NCBI GenBank assembly: GCA_008364785.1
Contig: VTTJ01000012.1
Span: 1-64,000, forward strand
Direction of reading: 5' to 3'
DNA: 64,000 nucleotides
Source of the DNA: Bacillus sp. BGMRC 2118
GTDB lineage: Bacteria > Bacillota > Bacilli > Bacillales > SA4
How positions within the stretch are numbered: position 1 is the stretch's first letter; every line of letters starts with the position of its first letter. Shown piece by piece: positions 26,367-34,034 of this stretch. The notes beneath the pieces are model-generated. The model searched no databases and was not told where the DNA came from. It was given only the letters and a program-made list of their open reading frames with translations. Made by a program: the position numbers and the translations under genes.

Positions 26367-26615
26367 CCGATAAATGGTTCAATTTCGCCAGAATACAGTC
26401 ACCATCGCCAATAAAAAAGTATATTCGCCGAAACAACGATCATTTTCGCCGATAAGCCAATAGAAATCGCCGATAAATGGTTCAATTTCGCCGGAATATG
26501 GCCACTACCGCCGATAAAAATATAAATTCGCTGAAACAACGATCATTTTTGGCATTAAATGGTTCAATTTCGCCGGAATACATCCATCACCTCCAATAAA
26601 ATATAAATTCATCAA
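26367..26615. repeat. degenerate tandem repeat rich in CGCCGATAAA
   Basis: Three copies of ATAAATGGTTCAATTTCGCC (the third beginning TTAAATGG) start near 26370, 26473 and 26556. They alternate with blocks like CGCCGATAAAAATATAAATTCGC and GAAACAACGATCATTTT. Period is about 103 then 82 bases. No long ORF or conserved ribosome site crosses it. This fills most of the 26301-26761 gap. Confidence 0.7.
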
Positions 26616-26761
26616 AGGATATAGACTATCTATTCGAAATGAATCGCGACAACGTTTAGAAATAAAGCCTAAATAACCAGAAAAAAATTTGTATTTATCC
26701 GAAACCAATCTTTACATAGAGCGTATATAATATCAACTAATTAAGAAGGTAGGAGAAAAAT

Positions 26762-27556
26762 ATGAAAAATGCTCATGAGATAGAATATCAGCTTCATGGT
26801 GATGATATGCAATTTGTAGAAATTGAACTAGATCCAGGTGAAAGTGCCATTGCAGAAGCTGGCGGTATGATGATGATGGAAGACGGTATCGAAATGGAAA
26901 CAGTCTTTGGCGATGGCTCAGCCTCACAAAGTAAAGGCTTACTAGGCAAATTAGTAGGAGCAGGAAAACGTTTAGTAACGGGTGAGAGTTTATTCATGAC
27001 GGTCTTTACAAACCAAGGGGCAGGTAAGAAACATGTATCATTTGCAGCTCCATATCCAGGCAAAATTATTCCGGTTGATTTAAGTGAAATGAATGGAAAA
27101 GTGATTTGTCAAAAGGATGCTTTTCTCTGTGCAGCGAAGGGTGTCTCGGTAGGAGTGGAATTTCAACGAAAATTAGGAACAGGCTTCTTTGGCGGCGAAG
27201 GCTTTATCATGCAAAAACTTGAAGGAGATGGTCTTGCATTTTTACATGCAGGTGGTACGATACAACGCAGAGACTTGAAGCCAGGGGAAAAGCTTAGAAT
27301 TGATACTGGCTGCTTAGTGGCTCTAACAAGAGAAGTTGATTATAATATCGAATTCGTAGGTAAAGTGAAAACAGCATTTTTCGGTGGAGAGGGTCTATTC
27401 TTTGCCACTGTTCAAGGTCCTGGAACAGTATGGATTCAATCTCTACCATTTAGTAGATTGGCTGACCGAATATTTGCCAGTGCACCCAAAAACGGTGGAT
27501 CAACTGGAGAAGGTAGTATTTTAGGTGGTATTGGTAACATCTTAAATGGTGATTAA
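26762..27556 (+). CDS. AIM24/TIGR00266-family protein
   Basis: The 264-residue protein of double-psi beta-barrel type has IELDPGESAIAEAGGMMMME at the start and repeated glycine-rich strands (LGTGFFGGEGFIMQKLEGDG and FFGGEGLFFATVQGPG). It ends with a glycine-rich tail. Family members occur widely in bacteria and in mitochondria (AIM24); no biochemical role is certain. GGTAGGAG lies eight bases before the ATG. Confidence 0.85.
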   Translation: MKNAHEIEYQLHGDDMQFVEIELDPGESAIAEAGGMMMMEDGIEMETVFGDGSASQSKGLLGKLVGAGKRLVTGESLFMTVFTNQGAGKKHVSFAAPYPGKIIPVDLSEMNGKVICQKDAFLCAAKGVSVGVEFQRKLGTGFFGGEGFIMQKLEGDGLAFLHAGGTIQRRDLKPGEKLRIDTGCLVALTREVDYNIEFVGKVKTAFFGGEGLFFATVQGPGTVWIQSLPFSRLADRIFASAPKNGGSTGEGSILGGIGNILNGD

Positions 27557-27672
27557 AAAGGCACTTACAAGGACATTGTTGCTATAAAATAAGTCTCAAT
27601 AACACATACAGGTGTATAATTCATTACTATGACAAAAGATGTCTTAAAACTGTGATAAAGCTAAAAAGGTAA

Positions 27673-27701
27673 TTGACAGAAAAATTGAATCATTTTACAC
27701 T
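27673..27701 (+). promoter_or_regulatory. sigma-A promoter for the riboswitch transcript
   Basis: TTGACA and TACACT are separated by 17 bases, about 15 bases before the conserved riboswitch sequence begins. Confidence 0.65.
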
Positions 27702-27715
27702 ATCATAAAGTAAAT

Positions 27716-27822
27716 ATCTCCTAAAGGGGAGTAGCTCATGCAGCAAAGTCGTCAGTACAGGGTTCTGTGATAACCCTCGGCAATGCTTGGCAACGAATAT
27801 GTTGTTAGCGAGACCTTTACCA
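27716..27822 (+). promoter_or_regulatory. yybP-ykoY (manganese) riboswitch
   Basis: The conserved blocks of this aptamer are present in order: TAAAGGGGAGTAGC, GTCGTCAGTAC, a middle variable stem, and GCGAGACCTTTACC closing the pairing with AAAGG. This class senses Mn2+ and usually sits before terC-, ykoY- or mntP-like genes. Here no such gene follows: a terminator, a MITE and then a Spo0M-like gene come next. The closing strand AGACCTTTACC is repeated at 27850, so switching between two pairings with GGTAAAGGTCT (27865-27875) is possible. Confidence 0.85.
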
Positions 27823-27849
27823 CAGCAAGGTAGAAGTCTGACGTTTTTT

Positions 27850-27885
27850 AGACCTTTACCATTAGGTAAAGGTCTATTTATTTAA
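27850..27885 (+). terminator. riboswitch expression-platform terminator
   Basis: AGACCTTTACC / GGTAAAGGTCT is a perfect 11-bp stem with loop ATTA, followed by a T-rich tail. Its left arm duplicates the 3' strand of the aptamer. Confidence 0.85.
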
Positions 27886-27888
27886 TTT

Positions 27889-28064
27889 GGCTATTTTCGT
27901 ATAGATTATTGTTTTGAGTAAAATCCCAAATGCCGGAATTTTACCTTAGTATATAGATACTTCTATACATTAAGAGAGTTGCTCTTATCTAATACAATTT
28001 ACTTCTAAAACTGGTGTACACCCAGAATAATTGTACTAAAATCAACAATGTTTTAGAAAAGAGT
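27889..28064 (-). mobile_element. MITE-like interspersed element, copy 2
   Basis: It is inverted relative to copies 1 and 4. The left end is GGCTATTTTCGTATAGATTATTG and the right end TTTTAGAAAAGAGTCT. Internal blocks include AAATCCCAAATGCCGG, TTACCTTAGTATATAGATAC and AAGAGAGTTGCTCTTATCT. It lies directly after the riboswitch terminator. Confidence 0.8.
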
Positions 28065-28148
28065 CTAAATTTAAGATGATATGAAACCTTTCATTATAGA
28101 CAACGTAAAGATAATAAATGCAAAATGGGATCGTTAGGGGGAGCAAAG

Positions 28149-28547
28149 ATGTTATTAAGAAAATACATGTCGTTACTGGGGATTGGATCTGCAAGAGTTG
28201 ACTTAGTATTGGAAAGAGAGGATGTCCGACTGGGTGACTCCATCAGAGGTCACTTTTCAATAAACGGAGGAACTGTAGAACAACAAATCAAAAGAATTGA
28301 ATGTGATTTGTTGAAGATCGATGTAACAAATGAGACGGAGGAAGTGGTGGATTCAACAACTATTCTATCAGAGTCTTGTATTGAATCTGATGTATGTAAA
28401 AACATTCCCTTCTCTTTTTATATTTCTCCATCACTTGTTCCGACAGGGCAAGGGATAAGCTATCGCTTTAAAACGCGACTTGTGTTCCAAGAGGGCGTAA
28501 TGAGTTTAGATCAAGATTTAATTAAATTATTACCACAGGTTGACTAG
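28149..28547 (+). CDS. short Spo0M-like sporulation-control protein
   Basis: The 132-residue protein matches the N-terminal arrestin-like half of Spo0M: SLLGIGSARVDLVLEREDVR, then GDSIRGHFSINGGTVEQQI. Spo0M is normally about 250 residues, so this is either a natural short form or a C-terminally shortened gene; the ending is clean with no downstream remainder. The ATG at 28149 is preferred because AGGGGGA lies seven bases upstream. It begins a three-gene cluster. Confidence 0.75.
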   Translation: MLLRKYMSLLGIGSARVDLVLEREDVRLGDSIRGHFSINGGTVEQQIKRIECDLLKIDVTNETEEVVDSTTILSESCIESDVCKNIPFSFYISPSLVPTGQGISYRFKTRLVFQEGVMSLDQDLIKLLPQVD

Positions 28548-28556
28548 GAGACTAAC

Positions 28557-28838
28557 ATGTTGAAATTATTTAAACGCCTTCGCTTTATTTTAAAGTTTTG
28601 GAGATTTATTCCGTTTCTCTTGGATTACTTTTTGTCCGTAGAGATACATTTAAAAGATAAACTACTATCTATGGCACTTATTGTGGGTTATTTCTTCATG
28701 CCATTAGACATTATTCCAGATTTTCTATCATTCTTTGGAATAGTTGATGACATTGTGGTTGCCTCTTTTATTCTTCAAAGAATTGTTAAAAACGCACCAC
28801 AGAGCTTAAAAGAGAAGCATAGATTAGATCAGGACTAG
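28557..28838 (+). CDS. YkvA-family (DUF1232) membrane protein
   Basis: The 93-residue protein carries the DUF1232 core ALIVGYFFMPLDIIPDFLSFFGIVDDIVV, whose P-L-D-(L/I)-I-P-D and D-D residues define the family. It probably forms two short membrane-associated helices; function is unknown. AGGAG lies eight bases before the ATG, and only nine bases separate it from the Spo0M-like gene, so they are co-transcribed. Confidence 0.85.
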   Translation: MLKLFKRLRFILKFWRFIPFLLDYFLSVEIHLKDKLLSMALIVGYFFMPLDIIPDFLSFFGIVDDIVVASFILQRIVKNAPQSLKEKHRLDQD

Positions 28839-28855
28839 AAACGAGGGCTTACACT

Positions 28856-29674
28856 ATGAACGATAAAGCTAGAAAAAATGGATTAAACAGCTTACCAAAG
28901 GATGTACAGCCACTAATAATCGAATATATACATCAAATGAAACAAGTTCTTAATGCGAAACTTATTGGAGTCTACTTGTATGGATCCATTGCTCTTGAAG
29001 CATTTGAGGTAAATAGTGATATTGATTTTGTAACGGTGCTATCAGCGCCTATGACACATATAGAAGAATTATTAATTGGTGAGATTCATCGATGCCTCAA
29101 TGAAATGTATCCATCACTAGTAATGGATGGTGGTTATGTTGCGAGGGAACAACTTCTTAAAATAGAAGAAGTCGAGAGCTTACACATGAGAATAAATGGA
29201 AGCGAAATCGGTGAGGGTTCGATTCTCAATCCAGTAACAGGATGGATTTTATACCACAACGGGATTACAGTGATCGGCTCAGAGGAACTGTTAGATGAAA
29301 TTAGTGTTAGTAAAATTAAGCTAAAACAGTATGTAAATGAAAATATGACACAGTATTGGGAGCCAAGGCTTGGGTACGTGAAGAATATCTCACTTGATAA
29401 GACTTCTGCAAGTGAAATAGATGAGGAGATAGAATGGTTTATATTAGGGATATCCAGACAGTTTTATTCCTTGAATGAGGGAGATATTGTCTCGAAAATT
29501 GCTGCAGGAAACTATATGATCACCCACTTTCCCCATCATCAAGCTATTCTTAATGAAGCAATCAGAATACGTCTCAGAAAGGAAGAGAACTCCTACTTTA
29601 CATCAGAAAAAGAGAGAGTGAATGCGGCTGTATCCTTCATCGAAGAATTGTTCAATTCGTGTAAAAATAAATAA
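28856..29674 (+). CDS. ANT-like nucleotidyltransferase (DUF4111-type)
   Basis: The 272-residue protein has the nucleotidyltransferase signature GVYLYGSIALEAFEVNSDID (GS, then DxD with Asp59/Asp61 region), followed by a helical C-terminal domain like AadA/ANT(9) enzymes. The family adenylylates aminoglycosides such as spectinomycin or streptomycin. Whether this chromosomal copy gives resistance cannot be judged from sequence. It lies 17 bases after the YkvA-like gene in an apparent operon. Confidence 0.75.
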   Translation: MNDKARKNGLNSLPKDVQPLIIEYIHQMKQVLNAKLIGVYLYGSIALEAFEVNSDIDFVTVLSAPMTHIEELLIGEIHRCLNEMYPSLVMDGGYVAREQLLKIEEVESLHMRINGSEIGEGSILNPVTGWILYHNGITVIGSEELLDEISVSKIKLKQYVNENMTQYWEPRLGYVKNISLDKTSASEIDEEIEWFILGISRQFYSLNEGDIVSKIAAGNYMITHFPHHQAILNEAIRIRLRKEENSYFTSEKERVNAAVSFIEELFNSCKNK

Positions 29675-29751
29675 TTTATAAAAGTTGTTTAAAAAACTAA
29701 AGTCTTGGACATAATACTAACGTAAGGTATTCCCCCTTATTATATACTTTT

Positions 29752-29792
29752 GTAGCTCACCACTTAGTTTTGTGGTGAGCTAATTTTTTTTT
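29752..29792 (+). terminator. intrinsic terminator of the Spo0M-like cluster
   Basis: TAGCTCACCACT / TGTGGTGAGCTA is followed by ATTTTTTTTT. Confidence 0.9.
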
Positions 29793-29885
29793 GTCCTGTA
29801 CTTTTTAAGTAAGTTATATAGATAATCTCCGAACTTGTCTCATATGTATATAAATATAAAACTTGGAGGACAAGGGAGATACTTC

Positions 29886-31214
29886 ATGAACAGATTTATA
29901 AAAGGATTAATTTTTTTAATCGTGGCAGCCTTTATAGGGGAATGTGTTGAGTTTTTAGTAAATCTCGTATTAGCGAAACAATTAGGAGAACATGGTATGG
30001 GACTATATATGACCATTTTACCTTCGATCTTCTTAGTTGTCATTATTGCCAGTTTAGAACTGCCTATTTCAATTTCAAAATTCATTGCAGAAAAGGAAGA
30101 ACGCTATCACCGTAGCATGATGAAGCACACGATAAAATTTGCTGTCAGAATGATGTTTATCTTCACTTTGGTGGCAGTATTTGTTTTACCGAATATGCCG
30201 GTATTTGATCACTATCATCCTTATGTTAAATGGTTAGCTATACTATTAATTCCGATTATCTCTATTTCATCTCTTGCTCGAGGATATTTTATGGGGAAGC
30301 AGGATATGAGCAAAATTGCCTTTGCAAACTTTCTAAGAAAAGCCGCTCAGCTTATTTTACTAGTTGTCTTATATCAATTATTTTCGTTTGATTTGGATGT
30401 AGCAATCTTGATTGCGATAGGAACGTTAATAGGAAGCGAACTTGTCGTATTTATTTATTTAATGCATGCCTTTTTCATACAATGGCAGGTTGTCAAGCAG
30501 GGAAAATATACGGTCTTAACTGGCAAAGAGGTAAGAAAAAATCTATTAGCTGTTTCAATACCGACTACAGGTATGCGATTATTTCATGCCATTACTCATG
30601 CTGTTCAACCATTTTTAATTAAAGAGGCATTGCTTCGGTCAGGTGTAGCAGAAGGCATGGCAACAGAACAGTTTGGATTAATGGCAGGAGTGGCAATGAG
30701 TATTGGATTTTTTCCTGCCTTTATTGCTCATTCGTTGCTGATTGCTCTTATTCCAACTGTCTCAGAAGCTTATGAAAAGAAGCAGTTTGAACGACTTCAG
30801 AAAATCTTACAGCAAGTAATCTTGATTACAGCACTATATGGTATTCCAGCTGTGACATTGTTTTATTTTTTTGCTGAGCCCTTAACGCATATCTTCTTTA
30901 AATCATCATCGGCAACGTTGTATTTACAAATATTGTGGCCATACTTTTTGCTGCATTTCTTTACGATTCCAATGCAAGCCTATTTGATAGGCTTAGGGCT
31001 GGTGAAGGACGCATTTTACCATTCTATCTGGTCAACTGTTACGTCCTATTCACTCATGTTTTTACTAGGTTCCACACAACTCCAGATGCAAGGAGTTATT
31101 ATCGGGATGAATTTCGGTGCCATACTTATTACGTTGATGCATTATTTAACCATCTGTCATAAGATTGGCATTTCATTTTGGCTAAAGGAACCTGCCAAAC
31201 GACTAAAAACCTGA
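29886..31214 (+). CDS. SpoVB-like MVF/MATE-superfamily membrane protein
   Basis: The 442-residue protein has about 12 hydrophobic helices. The N terminus (LVLAKQLGEHGMGLYMTILP) and LPISISKFIAE match the SpoVB/YkvU group of polysaccharide-type exporters that act in spore cortex formation in bacilli. The lipid-linked substrate is inferred from the family. ATG at 29886 is chosen because GGAGGACAAGGGAG precedes it and the upstream codons encode polar sequence. It is monocistronic with a terminator. Confidence 0.8.
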   Translation: MNRFIKGLIFLIVAAFIGECVEFLVNLVLAKQLGEHGMGLYMTILPSIFLVVIIASLELPISISKFIAEKEERYHRSMMKHTIKFAVRMMFIFTLVAVFVLPNMPVFDHYHPYVKWLAILLIPIISISSLARGYFMGKQDMSKIAFANFLRKAAQLILLVVLYQLFSFDLDVAILIAIGTLIGSELVVFIYLMHAFFIQWQVVKQGKYTVLTGKEVRKNLLAVSIPTTGMRLFHAITHAVQPFLIKEALLRSGVAEGMATEQFGLMAGVAMSIGFFPAFIAHSLLIALIPTVSEAYEKKQFERLQKILQQVILITALYGIPAVTLFYFFAEPLTHIFFKSSSATLYLQILWPYFLLHFFTIPMQAYLIGLGLVKDAFYHSIWSTVTSYSLMFLLGSTQLQMQGVIIGMNFGAILITLMHYLTICHKIGISFWLKEPAKRLKT

Positions 31215-31243
31215 TTAGTAAGAACCAATCAGGTTTTTTTCTT
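31211..31243 (+). terminator. intrinsic terminator of the SpoVB-like gene
   Basis: CCTGATTAG / CCAATCAGG is followed by TTTTTTTCTT; the hairpin begins at the stop codon. Confidence 0.8.
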
Positions 31244-31246
31244 TTT

Positions 31247-31433
31247 GAATTTTTTCATACAGATTGTGGCTTTGCGTAAATACCAAAAGCTGAATTTTTA
31301 CCTTAGTAGCTAGATACCTCTACACATAAAGAGAGTTGCTCTTCTCAAATCCAAACTTCATTTGCTTCTAAAACTGGTTTTACACTCAGACAAAAATTAC
31401 GAAAAAAAGCAACAAATTTTTAGAAAAGAGCCT
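31247..31433 (-). mobile_element. MITE-like interspersed element, copy 3
   Basis: Same orientation as copy 2, with a worn left end (TTTTTTCATACAGATTGTGGC) and a right end TTTTTAGAAAAGAGCCT. Shared internal blocks are CTTAGTAGCTAGATAC, AAAGAGAGTTGCTCTT and CTAAAACTGGTTT. It ends four bases before the stop codon of the reductase gene on the other strand. Confidence 0.78.
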
Positions 31434-31436
31434 AAA

Positions 31437-32264
31437 TTAAAAATTAAAATTATCTGGATCTGGACCGATGCGTTCGTTTTTATTTAAGCTAGAAATCTCT
31501 CTCATTTCATCGGCTGTAAGCTCAAAATCAAAAATGCTAGCATTTTCAATAATACGGTTTTCTTTAATAGACTTCGGAATTGTGACTACTTCATTTTGTA
31601 AATCCCAACGTAAAATGATTTGTGCTGGTGATTTTTGATGTTGTTCTGCAATTTTCACAATTGTAGGTTCGTTTAATAGTTCACCCTGCTTTAAAGGGGA
31701 CCATGCTTCAAGTTGAATTCCTTCCTTCTTACAAAAAGCTTGCAGCTCTTCTTGTGTTAGGTGTGGATGGTACTCTACTTGGTTTACCATAGGTTTAATT
31801 TCAGCATGGCTTAGCAAATCTTCTAAATGATGGATTTGGAAGTTACTAACTCCAATAGCACGTACCTTTCCATCTTTGTAAAGCTTTTCTAATGCTTTCC
31901 ATGTGTCGTTATATTTTCCTTTTACTGGCCAATGAACTAAGTATAGGTCTAAATAGTCTAAACCAAGCTTAGATAAACTAGTTTCAAACGCTTGTAATGT
32001 AGAATCATAACCTTGATCAGCGTTCCATACCTTCGTCGTGATAAATAATTCGTCGCGTGGTACACCAGCTTCTTTAATTGCTTGACCAACGCCTTCCTCG
32101 TTTTGGTAAACAGCTGCTGTATCAATACTTCGATATCCATTTTTGATAGCTGCTTTTACAGAAGAAACGACTTCTTCCCCTTCTTGAACCTTGAAAACAC
32201 CTAATCCAAACCAAGGCATCTTTACACCATTATGTAAGGTAGTAGTATCTGTTAAGCTTTTCAT
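31437..32264 (-). CDS. yvgN: aldo/keto reductase, YvgN-like glyoxal reductase
   Basis: The 275-residue NADPH-dependent enzyme of the AKR5 type probably reduces methylglyoxal and glyoxal. The (beta/alpha)8 signatures are GYRSIDTAAVYQNEEGVG (catalytic Asp/Tyr), LDLYLVHWP (His), and IPKSIKENRI for the cofactor phosphate. The sequence follows B. subtilis YvgN closely from LHNGVKMPWFGLGVFKV on. The ATG at 32264 is chosen because GGAGG lies eight bases upstream. It is divergent from the redoxin lipoprotein gene. Confidence 0.9.
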   Translation of the reverse strand: MKSLTDTTTLHNGVKMPWFGLGVFKVQEGEEVVSSVKAAIKNGYRSIDTAAVYQNEEGVGQAIKEAGVPRDELFITTKVWNADQGYDSTLQAFETSLSKLGLDYLDLYLVHWPVKGKYNDTWKALEKLYKDGKVRAIGVSNFQIHHLEDLLSHAEIKPMVNQVEYHPHLTQEELQAFCKKEGIQLEAWSPLKQGELLNEPTIVKIAEQHQKSPAQIILRWDLQNEVVTIPKSIKENRIIENASIFDFELTADEMREISSLNKNERIGPDPDNFNF

Positions 32265-32423
32265 ATGATTCCTCCATCTTAGCAAATTTTTACCAAGTCA
32301 TTATCTCACAAACTTATCAAAATTATGAGCAATATGCTCAGGGGAAGGAAAGTTTAAAGATTAGTATATAATTGTTGATTCGAGTATAATGAAGTGAAGT
32401 TTTTGATAGAAAGGAAGATAATT

Positions 32424-32936
32424 TTGAAAAGAACCTTTATTGTCATGATGGGACTTATACTGTTACTATTAGCAGGCTGTGGGAATGAAACAATAGAAGA
32501 ATCGATAACCTTAGAAAATCAAGAAGGGGAAGAGGTGATCATACCAACTGGAAAGCCGGTGTTATTCTTCTTCATGACGACATACACCTGAACATTGTGT
32601 CAGCAGCAACTAGTTGAGTTGCATGAAAATATAGATCAGTTTAAAGCGTTAGATGTAGATATGTACATTGTTAGTGGAGATGAATCGAATCAGCAAAAGG
32701 AATTACATACAGCTATTCATGAACGATATGATTTTAGTCTTCCGTTTCTATCGGATCCAAATCTAACATTAATAGAGAAAATGGATATGAAGAATAATGA
32801 CATGGCTTATCGTGGGTATGGCTTGCTGGACGGTGATGGCAAGGTGGTATTCTCTACGATTAATGATCATTGGGGAGAAGAATTAGATAAGACGTTGGAA
32901 GAAGTTAAAAAAGAGTTAGATCATGTAAAGAAGTAA
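32424..32936 (+). CDS. redoxin-family lipoprotein with in-frame TGA: candidate selenoprotein (UxxC)
   Basis: From TTG (AAAGGAAG seven bases upstream) the frame encodes a lipoprotein signal (LLLLLAGC), a linker, and the start of a thioredoxin/AhpC-like fold (KPVLFFFMTTYT). It then meets TGA at 32589-32591 and continues for 114 more sense codons without another stop. The continuation is clear redoxin sequence (LCQQQLVELHE, then FSLPFLSDPNLTL and GYGLLDGDGKVVFS). The TGA stands where U-T-L-C would give a UxxC active centre, replacing the first Cys of CxxC. A stem-loop follows. Full length with readthrough would be 170 residues, membrane-anchored on the outside. The alternative is a nonsense mutation of a Cys codon; the rest of the frame shows no decay. 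Confidence 0.7.
32589..32622 (+). promoter_or_regulatory. candidate bacterial SECIS stem-loop after in-frame TGA
   Basis: GCAACT (32606-32611) pairs perfectly with AGTTGC (32617-32622), leaving loop AGTTG with G in its second position. The loop starts 20 bases after the TGA. Bacterial SECIS elements are described as having a small apical loop with G among the first two loop bases, 16-37 bases from UGA. This fits, but short hairpins also occur by chance. Confidence 0.5.
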
Positions 32937-33021
32937 TGAACTTGTAAGGAAACTCTGTTAGAATGGAAACATATAGTAAAGAGAACATAAAACAGTTGGC
33001 AGGAAGGGAGAGTGCAAACGG

Positions 33022-33087
33022 ATGAAAAATGTATTCCTTAGTTTTCATTTCAATTCCACTTTTCCTGCTTTAGAGCATTGGCATTAG
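33022..33087 (+). CDS. possible 21-codon leader peptide before the pyrH paralogue
   Basis: After AGGAAGGGAG, an ATG opens a short frame encoding MKNVFLSFHFNSTFPALEHWH. It has four Phe and three His and stops at TAG inside the hairpin at 33072-33104. Position and ribosome site suggest a leader for translation-linked attenuation. It could also be a chance ORF. Confidence 0.4.
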   Translation: MKNVFLSFHFNSTFPALEHWH

Positions 33088-33104
33088 CCTTTGCTCTTTT
33101 ATTT
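33072..33104 (+). terminator. attenuator-like hairpin before the pyrH paralogue
   Basis: AGAGCA / TGCTCT enclose an inner GGC / GCC stem with loop ATTA, followed by TTTATTTT. The stop codon of the short leader frame is in the loop, and the pyrH-like start is about 25 bases beyond. Confidence 0.5.
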
Positions 33105-33128
33105 TGTCCAAATAAGGGGGAAACAGTG

Positions 33129-33863
33129 TTGGTGAGATACAAACGAGTATTGTTAAAGCTAAGCGGGGGAGCACTTTCAAGTAATAACGGAGACAACTTT
33201 GATCCTATCAAATTATCACATGTTGCTGATGAGGTTTTATCCATAGTGAATATGGGGGTGGAAGTCGCAATCGTAGTAGGTGGTGGGAATATATTTAGAG
33301 GAAAGCTTGCCGAAATGTGGGGGATCGACAGGGTTGAGGCAGACAATATCGGGACAATGGGAACAATCATTAACAGTCTCATGCTTCGCGGCGTTCTAAA
33401 AAGTAAAACGGAAAAGGAAATTCGGGTTATGACATCTGTACCATTTCAATCTGTTGCAGAGCCTTACATTCGTCTGCGCGCCGTTCACCATCTTGAGAAG
33501 GGATATGTTGTTATCTTCGCTGGAGGAAACGGTCAACCATTCGTCACGACCGACTACCCAAGCGTACAAAGGGCATTGGAAACTGATTGCGATGCAATCC
33601 TTGTGGCCAAACAAGGAGTAGATGGGGTATTCACAAGTGATCCAAAACAAGACATACATGCCAAAATGTATAGAAACCTCAATTACCAAGATGTAGTGGC
33701 TAATAACATTCAAGTCATGGACCAATCGGCACTCCTTTTGGCACGCGATTACAACCTACCTGTCCACATCTTCAACTTCGACGAACCAGGCGTCATGAAA
33801 CGACTCTGCGAAGGAGGACACGTCGGTACACTCGTAAGCCACCAACAGTCTGTAATTATATAA
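33129..33863 (+). CDS. second UMP kinase-like protein (PyrH paralogue)
   Basis: The 244-residue protein follows bacterial UMP kinase: KRVLLKLSGGALS (phosphate loop; Glu/Gly change after SG), VAIVVGGGNIFRGK, FQSVAEPYIRLRAVHHLEKG, and AILVAKQGVDGVFTSDPK. It lacks the usual neighbours tsf and frr, so it is probably a paralogue of the essential pyrH. The signature SGEAL reads SGGAL, and NPYFSTDT reads QPFVTTDY, so activity or specificity may differ. TTG at 33129 is eight bases after GGGGG; GTG at 33126 or 33132 is possible. Confidence 0.8.
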   Translation: MVRYKRVLLKLSGGALSSNNGDNFDPIKLSHVADEVLSIVNMGVEVAIVVGGGNIFRGKLAEMWGIDRVEADNIGTMGTIINSLMLRGVLKSKTEKEIRVMTSVPFQSVAEPYIRLRAVHHLEKGYVVIFAGGNGQPFVTTDYPSVQRALETDCDAILVAKQGVDGVFTSDPKQDIHAKMYRNLNYQDVVANNIQVMDQSALLLARDYNLPVHIFNFDEPGVMKRLCEGGHVGTLVSHQQSVII

Positions 33864-33867
33864 AGAC

Positions 33868-33917
33868 AATTCGACAAAATTCGGGGAGTGCCTGGCACCA
33901 CTCGAATTTTCTTTATT
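33868..33917. repeat. palindromic REP-like repeat, full copy
   Basis: AATTCGACAAAATTCGGGGA, then GTGCCTGGCACCACTCGAATTTT, forms a near-perfect palindrome with TTTATTT behind it. It probably also ends the pyrH-like transcript. Related arms occur at 64, 6440 and 43815. Confidence 0.65.
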
Positions 33918-34034
33918 TATTTGTTGGTTAATTTATGCTGTTGTTGGAATTTTGTAACAATTAAGCATGGAATAAAACTGGAAACAGGATAGAATAAAAG
34001 TAGAAGGAAATTTCTTTTCGGAAGAGGTGGAGCT

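Noticed and set aside
26367..26615. CRISPR array
   Set aside because: Only three imperfect units, unequal spacing of 103 and 82 bases, units themselves degenerate, and no cas genes in the window.
27716..27885. SAM, T-box or other riboswitch at this site
   Set aside because: The blocks AAAGGGGAGTAGC, GTCGTCA and CGAGACCTTTACC fit the yybP-ykoY class; there is no T-box GGTGG signal or SAM-type core.
28856..29674. Acquired aminoglycoside resistance gene
   Set aside because: The nucleotidyltransferase sits in a tight chromosomal cluster with Spo0M-like and YkvA-like genes and shows no different base composition or mobile flanks, so recent acquisition is not supported.
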